NCBI GenBank assembly: GCA_020726505.1
Contig: JAHLEZ010000019.1
Coordinates: 558,001-622,000 of the forward strand
Length of the DNA: 64,000 nt
Direction: 5' to 3'
Source of the DNA: Leptodontidium sp. MPI-SDFR-AT-0119
Lineage: Eukaryota > Ascomycota > Leotiomycetes > Helotiales > Leptodontidiaceae
Shown here: one piece after another, positions 57,096 to 64,000 of the stretch
Position numbering within the stretch: position 1 is the first letter of the stretch
Layout of the letters: every line of letters begins with the position of its first letter
Position numbers and translations under genes: made by a program
Notes under the pieces: generated by a model
What the model was told of the DNA's origin: nothing
The model's database searches: none
The model's input: the letters and a program-made list of their open reading frames with translations, nothing else

Positions 57096-58079
57096 ATGTC
57101 GCCACAACTGAATGCTGCACAGCATATTTTAATCAACGCTTTGATAAAAGAAGGGTTCGAGACCAAGCTAATCGCCACAGAGGCCTCATGCAGCGTGCGC
57201 GCCGTCCAGAGAATCTGTTTGAAGAGACAGCAGTCCGAAATGCCCAACCGCTCAAGAACAAAGACTGTTGGCCGTCGTAGCTGCATTACACCATCGATGC
57301 AGAAAGCCCTCTGTGATATATTAATCAAACAGCCTTACCTATATCGATGTGAGATGGCAGACTTCCTCTATCGCAGGTTTCGTAAAAGGATATCGGAGAG
57401 ATCGATCGGTCGGACTCTGAGGTCAATAGGCTGGACGCGAACAACGATCCGACGCATCGCACAACAACAGGATGCCGACCTTCGAGATCACTATCTGCAT
57501 AGGATGTCGCAGTACAAATCCGACCAACTCGTCTTTGTGGATGAGTCTGGCTGTGATGGAAGGGCGGGATATCGGCGTTGGGGGTGGTCTCCCAAGGGGT
57601 CCTCCCCAGTCCAGGTCACAAAGTTCGGTCGCAGAAAAAGATGGCACATCCTTCCAGCATACGCGCAAGATGGCATCATGCTAAGGCGAGTATACCAAGG
57701 ATCAACAAACAGTGATTTGTTTGAGGACTTCATCGCCCAGCTGCTACATCACTGTGGCAGATACCCGGAGCCAAAATCTGTGATCGTAATGGACAACGCG
57801 TCTTGGCACCATTCAGAAAAGATCGTGCAGATGTGCCGAGACGCAGGAGTAGTATTAGAGTTCCTACCACCGTACTCGCCTGACTTCAATCCTATTGACG
57901 AGCACTTTGGCGTGCTCAAGAAGTTCATCAAGAAAAAGTGGCACGAAAACGAGGATTTCATTGCAAGGGAGTTCAAAATGTTTCTGGAGTGGTGCGTCGA
58001 TGTGGTCGGTGACGGTACGGACATTGCAGAGAATCACTTCCGTCATGCGGGGATATCTATTACGCAGCCTTCTAAGTAA
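57096..58079 (+). CDS. Tc1/mariner-type transposase, intact
   Basis: A single exon of 327 residues from ATG 57096 has no stop. The N-terminus has a helix-turn-helix (GFETKLIATEASCSVRAVQR) followed by an HTH/Tc5-like part (RCEMADFLYRRFRKRISERS). The DDE domain of the IS630/Tc1/mariner type is complete: QLVFVDESGCDGRAG (first Asp), RKRWHILPAYAQDG, VIVMDNASWHHS (second Asp) and PPYSPDFNPIDEHFG (third acidic). The third position is ambiguous: Asp with 34 residues between, or Glu with 35 between. The rest of the window is full of mutated transposons, so this intact frame suggests a recent arrival. I could not find matching terminal inverted repeats around it. Confidence 0.88.
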   Translation: MSPQLNAAQHILINALIKEGFETKLIATEASCSVRAVQRICLKRQQSEMPNRSRTKTVGRRSCITPSMQKALCDILIKQPYLYRCEMADFLYRRFRKRISERSIGRTLRSIGWTRTTIRRIAQQQDADLRDHYLHRMSQYKSDQLVFVDESGCDGRAGYRRWGWSPKGSSPVQVTKFGRRKRWHILPAYAQDGIMLRRVYQGSTNSDLFEDFIAQLLHHCGRYPEPKSVIVMDNASWHHSEKIVQMCRDAGVVLEFLPPYSPDFNPIDEHFGVLKKFIKKKWHENEDFIAREFKMFLEWCVDVVGDGTDIAENHFRHAGISITQPSK

Positions 58080-58469
58080 GTTCAATTGAGGCGAATAAAT
58101 TGATCCTACTACTAGCGAGATCGATTATTGCTATAATTAGAATATATATCAGGCTTATCTCATATTCTTGGATCTCTCAGCTTGATAAATAAGCCCATGT
58201 CAAGTCAGCCAACTAGAGCCAAAATTAGATCTACGGCTCGTTTAAGGTGAAGACTTGCGGAAGGAATAATTTCGACTCTTTACGGTCATATGAGAGCCAT
58301 ATTACTTATCAGAGTTATTTATAAACAAATTTTAGTGTCTCTAATGCCATCAGAAAGATCTATATAACCTAACCTTTATTCCACTCTCCCTCACACTATC
58401 AAACGCTACAAAGCCACTATCTCTCCTGTTTTATATCTTCCTTTGAGGCTTTTTATTTAAACAATCATT

Positions 58470-59280
58470 AAACAATATATTTCTTCTAATCTTCTTCTCG
58501 GACTACATTTATCTCATTATACTTTTAAACTCTATCCTTGCTCCTGCCGTCCTGGCCTACGTTACTACGGCAGCACCCACATACCCCGAGCTAGCACCAA
58601 CTACTACTGTTACTCCTGTGCTACCCGCATCTACCGGACTTAGTTTGAGTCAGCAACTATTCCTCGCTAATACTGCCGCCGACCGATTCGCCCTTCTACC
58701 ACGGGATAAGCAATTCAAGTTCGCTTTCTATAATCTAGTACTAATAGATAAGGGAGGAATGGGAGGAGACCTCATTACCGCAAACCGCAAGACCTTCCCT
58801 ACTCTCGTGGGTACTAGGTCAAGTATGGCGGTCGGCTTTTTAGAGGGCTGTGGCTTTAATACTCCTCATGTCCACTCTCGCGCTACCGAGCTTCAAATCG
58901 TCACTTAAGGCGTCCTCTAGACCGAGATAGTTCCCGAGAACGGTGTATTTAATATACCTAGCGATATTACGAGCGGTCGCCGTGTTATCAAGAATACTAT
59001 TAACCAGTTCGAGATGCAGCCGTTCTACTAAGGCTCTGTCTACTCACAATTCAATCCTACCTGCGACCCAGCTGTCTTTGTCGCTTCTTTTAATAGCGAG
59101 GATTTCGGAGCTAGTCAAGTTACTAATGAGTTGTTCGCTATGAGCCCTAACGTCGTTATTACCGCTTTTAGGGAAGCTGTTGATAGCGCTAATATTGATA
59201 AGTTCAAGTCTGCCATCCCAGCCAGCATCGCCAAAGGTGTCAGGGAGTGCCTCGCCAAGTGCGACATCAAGAAGCGTTAA
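58470..59280 (+). pseudogene. Cupin (spherulin-1-like) gene, disabled by CA-to-TA stops
   Basis: One frame runs from the hydrophobic leader (IFLLIFFSDYIYLIIL, without an ATG) through LSLSQQLFLANTAADRFALL to TAA 59278-59280. The cupin core is seen in FNTPHVHSRATELQIVT(stop)GVL(stop)TEIVPENG and FYQGSVYSQFNPTCDPAVF-like sequence (the Q is a stop here). The metal-binding H-x-H and E are retained. Stops at 58906 (TAA), 58918 (TAG) and 59029 (TAA) all fit CAA/CAG to TAA/TAG. The C-terminus AIPASIAKGVRECLAKCDIK is typical of fungal secreted spherulin-like cupins. Possibly a duplicated copy inactivated by RIP. Confidence 0.78.
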
Positions 59281-59851
59281 AAGTTCGCCGTAATATAATG
59301 ACTACATATCCGTTTCTGATTTCCTATTAGATTCCTCATGATTTGAATTTCATAGATTTCGGTGGTTATAAATGATGGCTTCACGAAACTCGGCGGCTTT
59401 ATGGCTTAGAACTTCAAAGACTAGTCAGAGAGGCTAGGGCCTGTTAGTCGATTTTGCTATATGATGTCTATTTATTTCTAGGAGGGGCCAATAGAACTGA
59501 ATTGAATAGAAATCGTTTGCTGCTTGTATTAAATGCAGAACCCCCTTTTCGATTCACTCCTAAAAGTATTAACCTCTTCGTCAACGCCTTCTCGCATGCT
59601 CTCCACAACTACGACATTTTCGCACTCGCTTCCTAACTTTGACTGCTCGGCTAAATCTAGTAGTGAAATACGAGCCTATAATGAATTGGACGTTCTATGG
59701 CTACATTTCTTTGAAAACAGAACAACCGTATACAAGCTATAGAATTCCACAGTAAAGGAGATTTCTTATTCTAGAAGACGTGCCCAAATATTCTTGCCGT
59801 GACTCAACTTTACGTATTGCTGGAATCCTGTTGAAGTGAGAGATAGGGCCG
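59281..59851. other. Intergenic region, nothing recognised
   Basis: Only small ORFs (about 60-70 codons) without known products. Confidence 0.35.
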
Positions 59852-59890
59852 ATGTTGGTGTTGTTGGTGTTGTTAGTGTTGTTGGTGTTG
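59852..59890. repeat. GTT-rich microsatellite
   Basis: Repeats of GTTGGTGTT and GTTGTT over about 40 bp, with one interruption (GTTAGT). Confidence 0.75.
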
Positions 59891-59899
59891 CAACTAGGT

Positions 59900-61545
59900 T
59901 AGAGGAGGAAAACAATAAGCTATTTCGTTTCTACAATTCCAACTGGCAGTTAGTAATTACGTTCAGTGGTTGGAAGATAGCAAATAGATATTAACTTACA
60001 GATAGGTTAATTTCTAGCTTTGACCCTACTATAGAAGAAACAAGGCCGCACTGTACTGGAGATATACCGGTGCAAAGGCCATTATCTACAGTAGAGTTCG
60101 ACCACTGGGCAGATAAGCCAATAGTACTCTCCAATAGGTCGGGCAAACGCGTGGAACTCTTTAAGGCCAGTCTAATGTCCGAATCTAGGATCGTACTAAA
60201 TTGTTCTACAATTTCCCCTAAAGGTTAAAACCGATTTAGAGGAATAGTGTCAAGCCAGTCAGGCAAGATCTATCTCTCGTTAAACTTCCCAAATGTTCCT
60301 AGTGTTTAAAATTTACTATAAAGTCTAATAAAGAGATCGTATAAGTAATACGAACTCTTATTAACATATATTAACCTAGGCCTTATAATCTCTAGATGTG
60401 TTTCGTAAAAGAATAAAAGCTTAATCTCGGCATACACCTTAATACTAGACCTAGAATTATTAAGTCGGCGAAGAATAGTAACATCGGCAAATGACTCCGA
60501 GCTATAAAACCGTTCCAGTAATGTAGAAGTAGCTAGCAAATTAAGCAGATAGTTAATCAAAGGGAATGCAGATCTCGACTCTAATAGTTACTTAGTGTCA
60601 TCTAGAACACTAGTCTAGAATCTCTTCACGCGGATTCTTTAAAATATTTGACATTTTCTACGTCTTGCCGCTAATACCAGCTCTAAGCTCGCTTTATAGT
60701 ATTGGCCAAGCTTACTCACTGTGTCTTTAAGACAGACTCTTTGCTTAGGGCCAAGTTTCGAGGACGTGGTTAGTACGGTCGTAAAGCCAAGTGACTGATT
60801 TAAATTGTGGGCTAGCTTAACAATTTGCTCCGTTATTTTATAAGCAGCAGGATTCCGTTAAGGCGATAGTGAACTTTTTAGTCGCTAGAAGAGGTCTAAA
60901 AGAGATTTAGATATCTCTTGTAAAGACTCCACCTCTTACTTTCCAATATCTAGATTAGGACCGTTATATAGTATTTAATAAAGTAATATAATATAAGATG
61001 CCACAATATTATATTTAGGGCCCAAACACAGGCGCTTAAAGATTCGGGGAAAGTCCGCTAAGACGATTAGCCGAAGCAACATTGTTGTGCCCTCTACTTC
61101 TAGTTACTCTATTAAAAATTAACAGTAATATTAGATTGATTAATAGAATGAGCCGTACTTAGTCGTGAAACTTGCTCTAATATTCTACTTATCTGTTTTA
61201 ACCCTTCCTCGGTGTGCGGTATATCTTTATCGCCGCTATTAATAGCCATACGAATAACCATTCCTTGGCTATCATGATCCTCTTCGATACCGATTGCGAC
61301 CACTCTTTTAGAGTTCTTGAAGCGGGAGGAGAGGAAGGAGAGGTTACTAACGATCTCCCGCTCTTGCTCAATAGTTAGGCTAGATCTCTAACCTAGTAGT
61401 AAGGTTAAGATATGCTACTTGGGATGATCCCGGACGGACTCTAGAATAACGAGAAGACTAATCTTCTGTAGTAAATGCTCCCTAGTGACATTGTTATTCC
61501 ACATTATAATAGAGAGATAATATGTTTCGCTTTATATTATTATGA
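59900..61545 (-). pseudogene. OTT_1508-like deaminase-family gene, heavily mutated
   Basis: Read leftward from 61.5 kb, a first half (RVVAIGIEEDHDSQGMVIRM, open 61303-61112) is followed by a stop-broken middle (QRVCLKDTVSKLGQYYKASL). The clearest part is KVYAEIKLLFFYETH, then IYVNKSSYYLYDLFIRLY and ILPDWLDTIPLNRF. Order and wording match the fungal members of the OTT_1508-like deaminase family (Pfam OTT_1508_deam, named from memory). The zinc-binding His of the H-A-E motif is Tyr here and both Cys of the C-x2-C are Tyr. All three can arise by C-to-T or G-to-A changes. More than ten stops follow the same rule. It is a relic; the parent gene's function is unknown. Confidence 0.6.
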
Positions 61546-62127
61546 TTGGGCGTAAAAATTTTACCCCGCATTTGTTACTTACGTATCGCGAGCGGTGTCA
61601 CGGCCGCCTCAGTTTCTTAGTAAGTACATCCTTATTATAACTCGCAACTATTAGATGTAATTGCGTGTATAAGGCTACATAATCGGATGTTCTTAGTTTT
61701 ACATTGCACCTCTATTGTCGGCTACCTCCAAGACACTGCCGCAAAGGTTGGCCCCCACCTTTTAACTAGAGTTCCAAGTGGCAGATCATTTGAGCGTGGT
61801 GCAAGGTTAATTTTCTGGCGCTACCTCGCTCTGAGCTATTGCTCTTATCGCTCAGTTGTCAGCTTTTCATAATCATCCTATCAGCAGAGGGTGCTTCAGC
61901 GATCGATGAGTTGTCCTTTTTCCTGTGCGACTATCCTAAGTCACATGCCATGATATCCTGCCTGTGGAGATGGGCTTGAGATATCATCGTTTATAGGAGG
62001 TGTAAAGACAGCGCTGGCGAAGGAAATAGCACGAATCTGCTGCAAATGGTTGTTGCTCACTAATTGGATGCTCATTTTATATTTGAAGAATCGTACGTTT
62101 TATAAAAGATTGCCCCAACGTCGATCT
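61546..62127. other. Intergenic region
   Basis: One 61-codon plus-strand ORF, no recognised product. No RNA or repeat seen. Confidence 0.35.
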
Positions 62128-63063
62128 TCAAGCACATAGATGAGCCTGCGAGTGGATAAAGCTGAAAGCGCTCAGCAATCCAAACATGTATATCAAACCA
62201 GCAAAGACCACTATAAAATGCAATATCTGGTGGCTACATCCGTAAATGTCATATCTCAGTTGGTGCCATCTTTCTAGGATCCTTACTACATAAACTATGG
62301 CTCCGAGGAGATTGAGCATTGCCGCAATTAGTATGTATGTCAGGCTTATCCTTCGGTTCTGGGTCTCCCAGCCATAAATAATAAGCCCATGTGTTATGAA
62401 GACCACTGCTGAGAGGCCAAGGGAAGCGTATATCACAGTTCGATATAGTCGGAGGGTTAGATGTCGAAATTTTGGGCTCAAGGTTGCCATGGTGCAAACC
62501 ACAGCCAAGACAGAGACCACAGCCCAGTATAGGTTCTGCAGTTTTGGGTCGCAATAAAATCCGTAGTAAACTGAAGGGATTGTCGATCCCCATATAAGAA
62601 TAACAATTCCTAGATAGTCGAACTAATTCCAGTATGCTGCCACCTTTTCGCTATAGTTTGACATAATATAAAAAGATACAGAGAGGGAAAAGCATAAGAT
62701 TACCCCGAAAAAGAATGTTACAAAGCCAATTATATCACCAATTTGAGTGGCGGCGTGATAATTGTGTACTCTTGCGTACATGTATATTACAAGAATTACA
62801 AAAAGGACCGCGCCGAGGAGGTAGGAGTAGATGTTCACAATCTCATTATGGACGTGTTTCAAGCTACTCAGGGACTTCTGAAAGGATCCAGAAACAGGCC
62901 GATATCTAGTGAGGATAAATTCGTTATCTTGTTGCCAGCTAGGGAGGTCGTTCCATCGTAGGAGTAGATAGTGGCCACTTTGGATTCTAGGTTGTCTAAG
63001 TGTATGAGCCATCGACTGATCTTCAGTCTCTCTCTGCGAGTGCAAATTTAGTTCGGAGGCCAT
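62128..63063 (-). pseudogene. PAQR / haemolysin-III-type receptor gene with TAG and His-to-Tyr changes
   Basis: A single exon of 311 codons from ATG 63063 encodes LPSWQQDNEFILTRYRPVSG and SLSSLKHVHNEIVNIYSYLL, the fungal adiponectin-receptor (PAQR, IZH-like) N-terminus. Seven hydrophobic segments follow. A TAG at 62625-62623 replaces a residue in the AYWN(stop)LDYLGIVI stretch. Conserved His positions are changed to Tyr in VNIYSYLLGA and in SFYIMSNYS, where a first-helix zinc ligand His is expected, while CSHQILHFIV keeps the other two. All are CAx-to-TAx transitions. PAQR proteins are zinc-dependent membrane hydrolases or receptors. With one ligand and the frame lost it is a pseudogene. Confidence 0.8.
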
Positions 63064-63341
63064 ACCTGCCCAGTTCCTACGTCTAAAGTAATCATTTATC
63101 GAGAAAGCGCCGCTTTAAAACGGATTAAATCCCTTTTCCGTGTTAGAAATTCGAATAGTTATTGTCGGTAAGCAATGGAGCCAGAAGGGGACCTTCTAAA
63201 AATAGATATTCCAGCTTAAGGGGCTAAAAAAGGCTCCACATCATATTACACCTTCTTAAACAAGCTAAGTGGCACATTGATGCCCATTTCTAAAGCCATT
63301 ACGGCACCTTCTATCTTTCGATCCTTTGTGCTTCATATAAA
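63064..63341. other. Divergent 5' region between two pseudogenes
   Basis: About 280 bp, AT-rich, with no clear promoter element. It separates the PAQR relic (-) and the coiled-coil relic (+). Confidence 0.3.
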
Positions 63342-64000
63342 ATGGCCCCAATTAGATCCAGTAACCTTGAACACGGCAAGTGGAGAAGTAAGTGCCAAGA
63401 AGAATTATTAAAGCATATTCGTAAGTCTCTCTTTGCGCATCTCTTTTAGTTCTTGCTAATAAAGCTCTAGGAGGTAGAATTGGAATCTCAATTGAGCCAT
63501 CACAAGTTCGTCTCATAACTGGGACTAATGATCCTTATACGTGGAAAGTCCTGCCAGAGAAAAGCCACCTCTTCTCCAAGAACATAAGTGACTATTCGAT
63601 CGGGGCATATAAGGAACTATGTGAAGGAATTAGTATTGCGTTTGAGGCTGTACCCGCAAGCACAGCAACCGGGACGGGCTTAACCGGCAATATCTAGGAG
63701 TTTCTCGTATCGGCGGAGGTTTACAAATAGTTTTAAGTTTCTAAACACAGCTAACGATTTATTTAGCCTACATAAGTGAGCTTCAGTGCGAGGATTAATG
63801 AATTGCATAGAGAAAATATAACGCTTAAACGAGAGCTAGAGCAATGGAGGGTTCAGGCCACAGTAGAATCCGAACTTCGACAACAGTTCGAGCAAGAACT
63901 GAAAAACCTCACAATTGCTAATCAGATCCTCTATCATGATTTGCAAAGGAGCACAACGGTAGCAGATTGTCTCAGAAGCGACATATGTAAATACATTCAC
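63342..64000 (+). pseudogene. Coiled-coil protein gene, two nonsense changes (runs off right edge)
   Basis: ATG 63342 starts MAPIRSSNLEHGKWRSKCQE. Putative introns are at 63421-63464 (GTAAGT...GCTAAT AAAG) and 63719-63766 (GTTTAC...GCTAACGATTTATTTAG). Exon 2 reads GGRIGISIEPSQVRLITGTN and SKNISDYSIGAYKELCEGIS. Stops at 63695-63697 (TAG) and 63773-63775 (TAA) both fit CAG/CAA changes. Exon 3 is a long charged coiled coil (INELHRENITLKRELEQWRV) still open at the edge. I do not recognise the family; a kinesin- or septin-associated-type coiled coil is only a guess. Confidence 0.5.

Overview
The window is nuclear DNA of a filamentous ascomycete (Pezizomycotina; class not resolved). The evidence is short GT-AG introns of about 43-90 nt with CTAAC-like branch sites, fungus-specific domains (HET, HeLo-like/NACHT, Clr5, Zn2Cys6, DUF6606, MYND), fungal transposon families, and many relics whose stop codons are explained by CA-to-TA (or TGG-to-TAG/TGA) transitions. 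That pattern is the signature of repeat-induced point mutation (RIP). Intact GC-balanced genes alternate with AT-rich, stop-riddled blocks.

Layout. 1-8.4 kb: a very large DUF6606-type gene running off the left edge (-), a MYND-finger gene (+), a degraded gene split by a hAT-type MITE with a perfect 8-bp target duplication, a small TA-flanked MITE, and a kinase-fold (APH) gene (-). 9.3-11.5 kb: a RIP-degraded HET/NB-ARC/TPR receptor gene. 12-19.8 kb: an intact HET gene lying between two direct copies of a hairpin-bearing dispersed repeat, a degraded coiled-coil gene, then a convergent pair: an SDR oxidoreductase (+) and a Zn2Cys6 regulator (-). 20.4-27.8 kb: a degraded hAT transposase, a five-exon secreted S41-type protease homologue (-), and a HeLo-like/NACHT gene (-) with one in-frame TAG. 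28-33 kb: mostly non-coding or unrecognisable, with a 189-bp MITE and a Gly-tRNA-like Pol III unit. 34.3-40.2 kb: a Tad1-like LINE with two mutated ORFs. 41-44.8 kb: two divergent zinc-finger genes, the second carrying ten near-identical ankyrin repeats. 45-51.8 kb: a DIRS-order retroelement remnant (RNase H plus tyrosine recombinase), another degraded hAT transposase, and patatin-tail and HET fragments. 53.3-58.1 kb: a Clr5-TPR gene whose tandem TPR units carry three CA-to-TA nonsense changes, and an intact Tc1/mariner transposase. 58.5-64 kb: a run of pseudogenes (cupin, OTT_1508-like deaminase, PAQR receptor, coiled-coil gene) disabled by the same kind of change.

Taken together, this looks like a fast-evolving accessory region. 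Self/non-self recognition and signalling genes (HET, NACHT, NB-ARC, TPR, ANK) sit among transposons, and RIP-like mutation has inactivated the transposons and also several duplicated host genes and intragenic repeats. Metabolic or housekeeping-type genes that still look intact are DUF6606, MYND, APH, SDR with its Zn2Cys6 neighbour, and S41. All intron boundaries are my own reading of splice consensus plus reading-frame continuity; none is backed by RNA data.
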